From: Agapanthus africanus | Taxonomy: Eukaryota; Streptophyta; Magnoliopsida; Asparagales; Amaryllidaceae | DNA: 64,000 nucleotides | Reading direction: 5' to 3' | Assembly: GCA_030015575.1 (NCBI GenBank) | Contig: CM057338.1 | Coordinates: 130,659,546 to 130,723,545, forward strand | In this document: one piece after another, positions 1-11,428 of the stretch | Numbering within the stretch: position 1 is the stretch's first letter | Layout: each line of letters begins with the position of its first letter | Notes under the pieces: model-generated | What the model saw: only the letters and a program-made list of their open reading frames with translations | Database searches by the model: none | Told to the model about the DNA's origin: nothing | Translations under genes and position numbers: made by a program

Positions 1-283
1 TCAGGAGCTCGGAGATGAGCAGGGAGGCCCAGGAAGCTAGGCCTGTCAGATGGCTCAGACACGAGCAAGGAGACTGAGGGAGCTCGGAGACGAGCTGTTA
101 GTAGTTTTCTAGGTGAAGGTGGAAAGTACTCAGGGAGGTCTCCTGAAAGGTCGAATACTTCCTCGAGACGAGGTCCTGAGAAATGCCCCTAATGCAACTC
201 ATTTATCCCACCTCCGTAGCCTTCAGGACACGTCATTCGCCACGTGTTGTAATCTGAGGAAATATCACTTATGAGCATCATCA
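1..283 (-). mobile_element. Partial Tat-1-type LTR, inverted
   Basis: Read on the minus strand, this stretch begins with TGATGATGCTCATAAG and matches the start of the Tat-1 LTR at 1288 and 45700. It shares the CACGTGG box, the 'cctccgtagcc' stretch and the Gly/Ser-like 45-bp subrepeats. It is the outer part of a second LTR of the same family lying head to head with Tat-1, and the rest runs off the left edge. Whether it belongs to a complete element cannot be seen. Confidence 0.85.
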
Positions 284-1287
284 CCACTTCAACAAGAGAT
301 ATGGAGCATTCTCTTGTAAATGCTTATGAAGACCAAGAGTAGCACATGACCATGAGTGCTAAAACAATTATAAACCTCTTAGAAAATAAGATAAATATTG
401 TGTGTTGTATTTCAAATTCTAATAATAAAAGTTTTGGTTTAATCCGCGGACACCAATAACTTTATTAGATGATTTATATATATAAACTAATGGAAGGTTT
501 AAATCGAGAGATACATTTTTTATGCATAATATTTGTCACGAGAGAGATGTGGTTGCAACTAATATATACAGACTAATGGGGGATTGTTGGTAGTTTGAAT
601 CTATTGGTACCATTTGTATGTGGGTAATAGTCCAATATTGGATGGAAAGAAAAATGTCCAAGCTTTTATAATAATTCCCAATTTTAAAGTAATCTCTTGA
701 ACAAAATGGGTTATGAGCTAATTAAGTGGGCCTAATTTCTAGTGCGCTTATAATATTTATTTTTTATTGTCTTTGATAGGGCACTTGGGGTGGCTTGGGC
801 TTTGACATAATAGAGTTTGCCTTTTTGAGTTTTGAATTTTCTGCATTGAGTTTGTTTTTTAATTTCGAAATTCAAAAGTTGTCTAAAAACTGTTTACTGC
901 GGTTTTTTTGTCTGAATAGTCACAATTGTGCCTGTTCAACATTATAAATTAAGTATTTCTCTTCACAGATTTTGCATTTTCTTATCATTATTTTCTAAGA
1001 GAGTTTCAGGGGTTTTGTTGTATCTTGGGTGATTGTCTTCTGCTATACTCTCATAGTGGGGGCAATATCATCTTTCGGAAAGTGTATCATACACATCTAA
1101 AAAATTTAATTTTGTCTTAACCAAACTACAAATCTAACATATACAGTATCCGTCATCCGAAACAATAATAGATGTTTCTCTATTACACCGAAAACATTCT
1201 CGAAACCCTGTTAACTCCAGTTAAACATAAAACCCTCATTTAATAAGTAACAAAATTCTTAATTTATCATCACTTTATCTCTGTCAT
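284..1287 (+). mobile_element. Decayed Copia-type LTR remnant
   Basis: AT-rich sequence without a coding frame. Near 571-590 a purine tract (AATGGGGGAT) is followed by TGTTGGTAGTTTG, the usual layout of a Copia polypurine tract and 3' LTR start on the plus strand. The following 500 bp fit an old LTR, including a pyrimidine-rich stretch near 980-1040. I found no clear LTR end or target duplication, so the limits are approximate and the assignment is an inference from the tract. Confidence 0.4.
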
Positions 1288-1682
1288 TGATGATGCTTAC
1301 AAGTGGTATTTTCTCAGATTACGACACGTGGCAGATGACATGTCCCGAAGGCTACGGAGGAGGAATAAATAATTTTCGTTTAGGGAATTCCTTGGGACAT
1401 CGTCTCGAGGATGTATCCGACCTTTCAGGAGACCTCCCTGAGTACTTTCCACCTTCATTTAGCAAACTACTAACAGCTCGTCTCCGAACTCCCTCGGTCT
1501 CCTTGCTCGTCTCCGAGCCATCTGACAAGCCTAGCTTCCTGAGCCTCCCAGCTCATCTCCGAGCTCCTGAAATGCCGAGCATCCTTGGCCTCCTGGCTCA
1601 TTTCCGCGCTCCTGACATGCCGAGCTTCTTCGGCCTCCTGGCTCGTCTCCGAGCACCTGACAGACCGAGCTTCCTCGGTTTC
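1288..1682 (+). repeat. Tat-1 5' LTR, piece 1
   Basis: Starts TGATGATGC and aligns with 45700-46070 of the 3' LTR. The last five bases, GTTTC, are the left target duplication of Tek-1; the right copy is 17276-17280, where the LTR resumes. Confidence 0.9.
1508..1680 (+). repeat. 45-bp tandem repeats in the Tat-1 LTR
   Basis: About four degenerate copies of a 45-bp unit (core GGCTCGTCTCCGAGCTCCTG followed by a CCGAGCTTCCTCGG-like palindrome). The same array lies at 45890-46070 and, inverted, at 1-60. Because the period is a multiple of three it gives an apparent 15-residue peptide repeat, which I regard as accidental. Confidence 0.8.
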
Positions 1683-2018
1683 TGTCACGCCTCGCTTCCC
1701 ATTCTACGGCGAAGGGGGTGCAATTGGCCCGCTACGTATTTACTCAGAAGCAAATACGCTAAGCGTAACTAAGCAATATAAAAGAAAATACACAAGAGGC
1801 AAGGTATAATAAAAACAGCAACTTTTATTTATTAGCATTCTTTTGTACAATGCATGAAAAGGAAATACAACTGAAATAAAAATGATGCCTAAACAATGGC
1901 ATGGCAGGAAATGAAAAGTACTGAATGGAAAATGTACAATGAAACTAGAGCTTTGGTTCTTCAGTAAACTGATCCAAGTCTTCTGCAGATGGCTTGATCT
2001 CTGTCGGGTCCAAACCAC

Positions 2019-2058
2019 CTGACGACATTCAAAGAAGAAAGAAATAGAATGTCGTCAG
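2019..2058 (-). other. 12-bp perfect hairpin in the Tek-1 LTR
   Basis: CTGACGACATTC and GAATGTCGTCAG pair perfectly around a 16-base A-rich loop. The second LTR keeps both arms intact at 5701-5740. It lies about 340 bp from the minus-strand LTR end, so it would fall in the R-U5 leader of the transcript. A role in dimerisation, packaging or 3' end formation is only a guess. Confidence 0.6.
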
Positions 2059-4621
2059 CGAACAGATAGCTCGATAAGTCCCAAAGATAAGGGAGAAGTA
2101 GAAAAGAAGAAAGAGAGAGCGTAGCGTTTAATGTTGTATTATATTATTGTAATGTTGTATTAACGCTGTTGTTTGTACCTTGGTACAGAAGAATGCCAGT
2201 GTATACGAGAGGGGTCTCAGTATGCTAGAGACCAGGGCAAATGGAAGTACAAGGCTCCGTTATACAACCCGGAACAACGGCAATTGGATTCATGTTAGGT
2301 GTCTTAATCTTACCGTCTCGTGCCACTTTTAACACCTTCCATACCAATCTACCCCTTAAACCCCGTAGTGTTTTATTTATATTGTTTTGTACTGTAAATT
2401 GTATTGAATGTATAATTGAAAAACTGACCGAAACCATGATATCAGTAAACGGATGTAACCGTAGAATCATGTAAATGGAATAACCGGAGAACCATGTAAA
2501 TAGAATGTATATCCATGGTTCGGTTCGGTCAAGTTGTATAGATTGATAATTGGATTCATGGATTCATGTTGAATTGTAATATTGAAAATTGTAGATTGTA
2601 CTTGAATCATATTCAAGTCAGATTATTTTAAATGAGACTCAGTCTGAGTCAGAACAATTAGAAAAGAAATTGAAATCCTGAATTAGGTTTTGGTGTTATC
2701 GGTAACCGCTGCACATGGGCGGCAGGACTTGTATCTTTTACAAAGACGATTACCGTGTTGATAACACCGTTTGTTATATTGTCTACCTTAGATAGGCAAG
2801 CACCCATATCTCCGTCTCCCTGAGGCTCAAGAGACTAGTTCCGCTTAAACCTATATTTACTAGGGTCCTTATTGTAATTTATATAACTTAAGGGGGTTTT
2901 ATGTAAAAATAATTTTGTATGGTTTTCAAAATAAAACTCAAATATTTAATTATCTTATTTATGTACATACAACAATTTAATGATCAAGATAAATATGTAT
3001 ACATGTTCGAATAGCATGAAATGAGTCAAATATATTATACGAGTAACTACCAAAAACAATGCTATAAAGAAATATTATGTATGACTAATTAATCAAGTCG
3101 AAAGAATACGGAACATAAACAAAAATATGTCTCTAAGTGTTTTGCATGCGTGAGTTTCAGTTTCACCTAAATACGACTACCGGTTTGAGAGATATATATG
3201 TTTTCGTATCGTCGCGCAAAACAGATCAGAATCTATTCGGTACCGTCACATATTTTTAAAACGCGGTTTGAGTTAACTTCTATCGGGTTTCAGGTTACGA
3301 AGATTATTAGAAAATTGTAGGTATTTTGATGTACTTATCCAAAACACTAATATTAACATGATTTGGATTTCTGAAGCTCTAGTTATGATCATTTTAATAT
3401 CAGCGTTTAAAACAAAAATTCAGATTTCTGGACAGCAACTATATATTGTATTGAAAAGCCTATATCGGGGTGTTTTATGCATTTCTAAGTACTAAAGTAT
3501 ACATAAAATTATAGTCCTATCAATTGTGCATCTACACATCTAAATTTTGTCACGAACGGATATCGGGAGTTTGAGTTATGTCTAGTTTAAAAACAGTGTG
3601 CGAATCAGGACAGATTCTGTCCAGATCCGTCACTTAATATTATAACGCAGTTTTCTTTATATTAGATGGATTTTCAGTAAAACTATAAAACAATGAAAAT
3701 CTATATCATTCGATGTAGATATCAAAAACACCTGAGTTTGCTCAATTTGGATACCGGTACCAAGTTATGTGTCCTAGAAGTTGACCGATAACTGCAGTTT
3801 TCTGTTTTACGATCAGTGAAAAAATGATGTAATTCCTAAACCGTTATGCGGTTCGATCTAAAATTTTTACAGAGAGTACAAAATAATATATTATATCATA
3901 TGTAAATTTCCTGAAATTTTCAGAATTAAAAATTAATTTATAAAAATTATTTTAAAACTAAAGGTATTGTTATGTCATATGTGGGAAATGAGAAAACCAT
4001 GGTATTTATTCGTAACTTCATTTTTTTTTTTTACGAACTTTAAATAAAGTGATTTAAAATAAAACAAAAAACATGAAATCCTAATTGGTCACTATGAAAT
4101 CTTAACATGTGAATTGAGAGTAATGAAAAAACTTTACAAACTATATATATGTGTATGTTTGTGTGTTCATTATTTATATTTGTATCCATTTAATTAATTA
4201 TTTAGGAACTATGATATGTCAAGAGAAGTTTTTCATGGAAATATAAAACAAGCAAAATATAAAGAGAAAAAGAAAGAGATGGAGGGAGGGAAAGAGAGAA
4301 GGGACTTACATACACAAACCGATATTGTCATCGGACTTGTCAATCCGCTGATAGCCCCGCGTTACTAGCGAGACCTTCTTGAAGACTTCTTCATGTTCTT
4401 CTTCTTGGACACTAGGTGAAGAGGGAGAAGTGAGAGATAAAAAATGTGAGGAAGGAAAAGATAGAGGAGGGCAAATAAAGATAGTATAATGGTGAATTGT
4501 GTATATAATATATGCACTTAACATGAGAATTAAAAGAGAAATGAAAGGCCACCATTCATTTTGGAAATGAAAGGTCTCATTTGTAGGTTATGAGAAGAAT
4601 AAAAAATGATAAAAAATAATT

Positions 4622-4700
4622 ACAAGAATGAGGATTTGAACATGTGACTTATGGAATAACAATGTAAGGTCTTAACCAATGAGCTACAAGGTTATTCATG
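4622..4700 (-). promoter_or_regulatory. tRNA-like A and B boxes in the Tek-1 LTR
   Basis: On the minus strand TAGCTCATTGGTTAAGA resembles a tRNA A box, and GTTCAAATC fits the B-box consensus GWTCRANNC. About 28 bases separate them, as in tRNA genes. The second LTR has the same arrangement. No closed acceptor stem is evident, so this is not called a tRNA gene. It may be a SINE or tRNA relic or an internal pol III-type promoter. Confidence 0.45.
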
Positions 4701-4999
4701 CACATATTTAATTAGAATTAAATATATGCTGTTGTTTAAAAAGAAAGTGGGCTTTCCAGATGGGCTGTAGAGAATAAGAATAATGGATTTGGATTAAATA
4801 TTTATGAAAGAAAAAATAAGAATGAGAAGTTAAAAACTTAAATATAAGAAAAAGAAATTGTACACAGAAAAATACATAATATATTGAGGAATAAAATAAT
4901 AATAAATTTAATAGAAAAAGGAAAATACCAAGTACAAATAAATACGGTATATTATTGAAAAGGGATAATACAAATGTATAAAGATTTGGGGTTGTTACA

Positions 5000-5364
5000 T
5001 TCTAACCTCCTTAAAAATAATTTCGTCCTCGAAATTACTCAAGAAGGATGATGTAACAGAGTAAGGATACATGATTAGGATGATGTCATCTTTGAGCTCC
5101 GTCGATTGATACTCTAACCAATTGAGCTAATATGCCAACGAAATACAAATAGAAAGGGTGAATAAGAGTTAAGAATTCAAATATCTTGAGATGGACTTCA
5201 AGGAAGCCGAAGGTGGAGTTCAAAATGGATTCAAGAAATATGTAATGTAAAGAATGTTTTCAGTTGCTGTTTCTTGTGTTATATTGCTTAGGTTGTTCAC
5301 GCAAAACAGAACTGCATAATATGGTTCTATACAGCTCTGACATGCATGGGCCACCAACAAAACC
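5000..5364 (-). other. Tek-1 interior (365 bp, non-coding)
   Basis: Starts with a pol-end relic (AATTTCGTCCTCGAAATTAC near 5020) and ends in a degenerate tRNA-iMet primer binding site ('cagctctgaca' near 5330, compared with GGCTCTGATACCA in Tek-2). At 5111-5136 the minus strand reads GGCATATTAGCTCAATTGG, like the 5' half of a tRNA with its D arm, but no matching 3' half follows. No reading frame is supported. Confidence 0.7.
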
Positions 5365-5700
5365 TGTCATGCCCCGCTTCCTATTCTACGGCGAAGGGGG
5401 CGCGACTGGCCCGCTACGTATTTACTCAGAAGCAAATACGCTAAGTGTAACTAAGCAATATAAAAGAAAATACACAAGAGGTAAGGTATAATAAAAAGAA
5501 CAACTTTTATTTATTAACATTCTTTCGTACAATGCATGAAAAGGAAATACAACTGAAATAAAAATGATGCCTAAACAATGGCATGACAGGAAATGAAAAG
5601 TACTAAATGGAAAATGTACAATGAAACTAGAGCTCTGGTTCTTCAGTAAGCTGATCCAAGTCTTCTGCAGATGGCTCGATCTCTGTCGGGTCCAAACCAT

Positions 5701-5740
5701 CTGACGACATTCAAAGAAGAAAGAAATAGAATGTCGTCAG
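5701..5740 (-). other. 12-bp hairpin, second LTR copy
   Basis: Same perfect 12-bp stem and A-rich loop as the hairpin in the left LTR. It is intact although neighbouring bases have changed. Confidence 0.6.
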
Positions 5741-8307
5741 CGAACAGATCGCTCGATAAGTCTTAAAAATAAAGGAGAAGTAGAAAAGAAGAAAGAGAGA
5801 GAGAGTAGATTTTAATGTTGTATTATATTGTTGTAATATTGTATTAACGCTGTTGTTTGTATCTTGGTACAGAAGAATGCCAGTGTATACGAGAGGGGTC
5901 TCAGTATGCTAGAGACCAGGGTAAATGGAAGTACAAGGCTCCGTTATACAACACGAAACAACGGCAATTGGATTCATGTTAGGTGTCTTAATCTTACCGT
6001 CTCGTGCTACCTTTAACACCTTCCGTACCAATCTACCCCTTAAACCCCGTAGTGTTTTATTTGTATTGTTTTGTACTGTAAATTGTATTGAATGTATAAT
6101 TGAAAGACTGACCGAAACTATGATAGCAGTAAACGGATGTAACTGTAGAATCATGTAAATGGAATAACCGGAGAACCATGTAAATGGAATGTATATCCAT
6201 GGTTCGGTTCGGTCAAGTTGTATAAATTGATAATTGGATTTATGGATTCATGTTGAATTGTAATATTAAAAATTGTAGATTGTACTTGAATCATATTCAA
6301 GTCAGATTATTTAAAATGAGACTCAATCTGAGTCAGAACAATTAGAAAAGAAATTGAAATCCTGAATTAGGTTTTGGTGTTATCGGTAACCGCTGCACAT
6401 GGGCGGCAGGACTTGTGTCTTTTTCAAAGACGATTACCGTGTTGATAATACCGTTTGTTATATTTTCTACCTTACATAGGCAAGCACCCATATCTCCGAC
6501 TCCCTGAGGCTCAAGAGACTGGTTCCGCTTAAACCTATATTTACTAGGGTCCTTATTGTAATTTATATAACTTGAGGGGGTTTTATGTAAAAATAATTTT
6601 GTATGGTTTTCAAAATACAACTCAAATATTTAATTATCGTATTTATGTACATATAAAAATTTAATGATCAAGATAAATATGTATACATGTTCGAATAGCA
6701 TGAAATGAGTCAAGTATATTATATGAGTAACTACCAAAAACAATACTATAAAGAAATATTATGTACGACTAATTAATCAAGTCGAAAGAATACGGAACAT
6801 AAACAAAAATATGGCTCTAAGTGTTTTTCATGCGTAAGTTTCAGTTTCACCTAAATACGACTACCGGTTTGAGAGATATATATGTTTTCGTATCGTCGCG
6901 CAAAACAGATCAGAATCTATTCGGCACCGTCACATATTTTTAAAACGCGGTTTGAGTTAACTTCTATCGGGTTTCAGGTATGAAGATTATTAGAAAATTG
7001 TAGGTATTTTGATGTACTTATCCGAACCACTAAGATCCACAAGATTTGGATTTCTGAAGCTCTAGTTATGATCATTTTAATATCAGCGTTTAAAACAGAA
7101 ATTCAGATTTCTGGACAGCAACTATATATTGTATTGCAAAGCCTATATCAGGGTGTTTCATGCATTTATAAGTAATCAAGTATACATAAAATTATATTCC
7201 TATCAATTGTACATCTACACATCTAAATTTTGTTACGAACGGATATCGGGAGTTTGAGTTATGTCTAATTTAAAAACAATGTACGAATCAGGACAGATTC
7301 TGTTCAGATCCGTCACTTAATATTGTAACGCAGTTTTCTTTATATTAGATGGGTTTTCAGTAAAACTATAAAACTATGAAAATCTATATCATTCGATGTA
7401 GATATCAAAAACACCTGAGTTTGCTCAATTTGGATATCGGTATACCAAGTTATGTGTCCTAGAAGTTGACCGATAACTGCAGTTTTCTGTTTTACGATCA
7501 GTGAAAAAAATGATGTAATTCCTAAACCGTTATGCGGTTCGATCTAAAATTTTTAGAGTGTGTACGAAATAATATATTCTATCATATGTAAATTTCCTGA
7601 AATTTTCAGAATTAAAAATTAATTTATAAAAATTATTTTAAAACTAAAGGTATCGATATGTCATATATGAGAAATGAGAAAACCATGGTATTTATTCGTA
7701 ACTTCATTTTTTTTATACAAAATTTAAATAAAGTGATTTAAAATAAAACAAAAAACATGCAATGCTAATTGGTCACTATGAAATCTTAACATGTGAATTG
7801 AGAGTAATGAAAAAGACTTTACAAACTATATATGTGTGTATGTTTGTGTGTTTATTATTTATATATATATCCATTTAATTAATTATTTAGGAACTATGAT
7901 ATGTCAAGAGATGTTTTTCATGGAAATATAAAACAAGAAAAATATAAAGAGAAAAAGAAAGAGATGGAGGGAGGGAAAGAGAGAAGGGATTTACATACAC
8001 AAGCCGGTATTGTCACCAGGCTTGTCAATCCGCCGATAGCCTCGCGTTACTAGCGAGACCTTCTTGAAGACTTATTCATGTTCTTCTTCTTGGATTCTAG
8101 GTGAAGATGGAGAAGTGAGAGATAAAAAATGTGAGGAAGGAAAAGATAGAGGAGGACAAATAAAGATGGTGTAATGGTGAATTGTGTATAATAATATATG
8201 CATTTAACATGAGAATTAAAAGAGAAATGAAAGGCCACCATTCATTTTGGAAATGAAAGGTCTCATTTATAGGTTATGAGAAGAATAAAAAAATGATAAA
8301 AAATAAT

Positions 8308-8388
8308 TGCAAGAATAATGATTTGAACATGTGACTTATGGAATAACAATGCAAGGACTTAACTAATGAGCTGCAAGGTTGTTCATGC
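8308..8388 (-). promoter_or_regulatory. tRNA-like A and B boxes, second LTR copy
   Basis: Counterpart of the boxes in the left LTR. The B box GTTCAAATC is intact; the A box has drifted (TAGTTAAGT in place of TGGTTAAGA). Confidence 0.4.
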
Positions 8389-8682
8389 ACATATTTAATT
8401 AGAATTAAATATATGCTATTGCTTAAAAAGAAAGTGGGCTTTCCAGATGGGCTGTAGAGAATAAGAATAATGGATTTGGGCTAAATATTTATGAAAGAAA
8501 AAATAAGAATGAGAAGTTAAAAACTTAAATATATAAAAAAGAAATTGTACACAGAAAAATACAAAATAGATTGAGGAATAAAATAATAATAAATTTAATA
8601 GAAAAAGGAAAATACCAAGTACAAATAAATACGGTATATTATTGAAGAGGGATAATACAAATGTATAAAGATTTTGAGGTTG

Positions 8683-9983
8683 TGATTATTCCAAAAATTT
8701 GAGTTTACCGCAATCAGAAACGGCGTCGCTTCGCAGCTAGCCGGTGAGTACGGGTCGATCCACAGAGACGGGTAAATTTCTTTAAAGTGTTTTAACGAGT
8801 TGATTCTATTTGTAGTTTTGGTTGGTTTATAAAAATCTAAAGACTGGATCTAATTAATCTAATTAAGAATCTTGCTAGGGTTAGGATTAGGGGAAGTTTT
8901 GGAAATTAATGTTTTTCCTCACCGCTTTCAATACCTTCCTTTTTTAGATCTCTTAGGTGTTAAGTTAATTATCAAAAAAGTGGATACAAATCTTTTGGAA
9001 AGATGTTTCTTCCTCTAGATTTGTACCCTACCTTTGTTGATAATTATCCTAACCCTCACGGAAAACGCGCGGAACCGGCCCTTTATACTACGGTTCATCG
9101 TTACATCGAAGGGTAGGATGCCGCAGGGAGCGGTTGTGCTCGTATGCGTGAAGTTCTAATTCATTAGGTGAAGGTGGTATTGAAAGGGGCGAGAGATTTC
9201 ATCTCTCAACCCTTTCCCTAAGGCTAACCCTAACAAGCGAGGAGACTACTCGCTCATTAGGGGATGAGAAGACATTATAATTAAAAGAAATAAAAGACTT
9301 ACTAGGTTGACGGCTCCCTTCAAACAAGAAGAACAGATCTGAAATTTACTCCCAGAAATTCTGAATTTTATTGATTGAAAAGAGGCATAAGAAAATACAA
9401 GGTCATGGGTTCTATTTATAGGACATAGAAACCCTAGGGCTACAGATTGCACCGCATGTCTTAAGTTACAAATATACCCCTAAAAAGATCTTTCCATAGC
9501 CGCCACGAATTATGGTAAAAAGTTTTGCGCATTAGGGCTTCAAGTAGCCGCGGATCCGCGGCCTTGGTGGGCTTTGGGCCGCGGATCCGCGGCCCAATGA
9601 TGAGATCATGTGATGGTTTCTTCTGGGCTTCTTCAGGTTCTTCTGGGCTTTTCATTTCTTTAGTTCTTTTTCCATTTGGGCTTCTGCAGTAATTCCAGAA
9701 CTCCAGTGAACACTTTGCGATGATCTTTTACCCGTCTTTCTTGTAAATTTGGATCTTGCGTCGCCTTGTTGATGGTGAACCATTCTTCTGCTGGGCTTTA
9801 CTAAGATCCTCCTAATTGTTGGTCAAAAGTCCTTCTTTTGTGTCGTCTTTTGTGTTTTTTTACTGTTTTTGCTCCAACAACCTGTAACCTGTAACATGTA
9901 GCAGACATGGGTCAAAAGCACCTGTTTTTATTGTAAAATGCATAAGAATGGGGAATACAAAATGCAATATTATGTTATGAACA
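8683..9983 (-). repeat. Ath-A 3' LTR
   Basis: 1301 bp, the same length as the copy at 15965. It contains two GC-rich perfect palindromes centred on CGGATCCG at 9547-9562 and 9577-9596, and the inverted pair GAGAGATTTCATCTCTC near 9190. Confidence 0.92.
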
Positions 9984-9999
9984 AATACCCCCAAACTTA
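9984..9999 (-). promoter_or_regulatory. Ath-A polypurine tract
   Basis: Minus strand TAAGTTTGGGGGTATT abuts the 3' LTR, as expected for the plus-strand primer. A similar tract recurs near 11409-11419. Confidence 0.8.
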
Positions 10000-11428
10000 T
10001 CTTTTGCTCGTCCTCGAGCAAACTTACTGTTTTATTCTCTACAAAAAACCTAACCGCACTTTCGCAGGGAAACGCGATTGCACTGAGCTCGTGCAACAAG
10101 CCGTTAAACCTCTAGGTGTCCCTAGTAGGAGGAGTGTTGTCTCCTGAGGGTTTTCAGCGGATTACACCCACAAAATCCTATCAATTTGGCCCATTGATTT
10201 TTGTTCTCCAATTAGGTTTTCTAACAAGGAATTCTATTATCTTTTGACTCGCAAATTATCCACCCATATTATTCACACTTCTTCATCATTTAACTTAAGA
10301 TTATATATATCCTGCAGATCTACTTAGCTTTCGGCATTTCTTAAGTTTTCCTTCTAGGGTTTTATCTCCACTTAGGAATTTCTATCAACTCTATTAAAGA
10401 TACAAGTTCTATTCTTCATTCCTTTCTCTTATCTAGTTCCAATCACATACCCCTACGTGTGTGTATAGATCACCCCTATACTTGGAAATTCAAATCAAGC
10501 AATCGTACTCTCGTCCATTGTCCAAAGTACTAATTAGTTGGTGAATGAAATTTGCTTACACATCCTTCATGCGACCGTTAATACTTCTTGAGGTACCAAC
10601 GACCGATTACAAAATGCGTTTGCACTTTAAAGCGTACTTCCTAGTCTTTGCAACACCCAAGGCTTTAGCAGTGACTCCCAAACCAGTTGGTCTAAGGCAC
10701 TAGGTGATGAAGCACCCTCGCTAAATATTTTTCTATTTTTTTGCAGCCTTAAATAATCACAAAAACCAGTGTCCATTTTTTTTTTTCCTTTATTCACACT
10801 TTTTCATACTAAGGACTTTAGACAAGAGCATTTCAAGGTCTCTTCTACTATTCCAAATTTCAAGGTGCGTGAATGTGCAATTTGTAGGGTATACATTTTC
10901 AGAATTTAGACTTAAGCTAGGAACTATTTTTCAAACTTATACTCTAATAAGAACATCAATACTCTTCCCTCATTTTGACTTAGCCCAAGAAGTGAACCCA
11001 AAATTTGCCTATTTCTAAATAAATTACAAGGCATATACTTTCTACCGTTAAACTTTAAGGAAGGTTATTTTTAGGGTTTTTAATCTACTAAGTCTAAGAT
11101 CTAGTTGTTCCTAACCAGTTGACCTATTTGTCAAACTCTAGTCAATTAGCCAAAATTGAATACATTTATTTATAATTTTTTGAAATTTTTCAAATTTTTA
11201 TAGGTTTTCAAATAAGTATGCAAATGCAAAAATATGTACAAATGAATGCGAAGGAAGAAGACATACCGAGCATACCCCTAAACTTGACTTTGACAGTGTC
11301 CTCACTGTCATGCTAAACCAAGAGAGTCAAAATACCGATACTCCCCTGTTTATTTATTTATATTTTTTTTTATTGTTAAGAAAAACAAAAATATATACAA
11401 AAAGACCCTCCCCCAAACTTCAATTAAA
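10000..11428 (-). other. Ath-A 3' untranslated region
   Basis: Non-coding, AT-rich region between the coding frame and the purine tract. It aligns with 30241-31880 of Ath-B and 39382-41090 of Ath-C and, inverted, with 27269-28560. In Athila elements an env-like frame would be expected upstream of such a region; none is readable here. Confidence 0.7.

Larger units (their letters stand above)
1683..4999 (-). repeat. Tek-1 LTR, left copy (3' LTR)
   Basis: A 3.3-kb direct repeat of 5365-8682. The copies differ by scattered substitutions and small indels, visibly more than the LTRs of Ath-A or Cop-D. It is AT-rich, especially 2880-4990. Several short open frames occur in both copies but none resembles a known protein. 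Confidence 0.9.
5365..8682 (-). repeat. Tek-1 LTR, right copy (5' LTR)
   Basis: Begins TGTCATGCCCCGC and matches 1683-4999 throughout. The last five bases (TTACA) lie beyond Ath-A at 17271-17275, so Ath-A sits almost exactly at the LTR terminus. The GGTTG at 8678-8682 is the left target duplication of Ath-A. Confidence 0.9.

Noticed and set aside
1287-1772. Open frame with a 15-residue repeat (LGLLARLRAPDMPSF-like)
   Set aside because: It is produced by the 45-bp LTR tandem repeat, runs from the Tat-1 LTR across an insertion boundary into Tek-1, and has an equally open antisense frame.
5089-5150. Possible tRNA gene
   Set aside because: Only a 5'-half with an A-box-like D arm is visible; there is no T arm or closing acceptor strand.
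9860-10099. Minus-strand frame across the LTR edge of Ath-A
   Set aside because: It covers the purine tract and LTR boundary and is not conserved in Ath-B or Ath-C.
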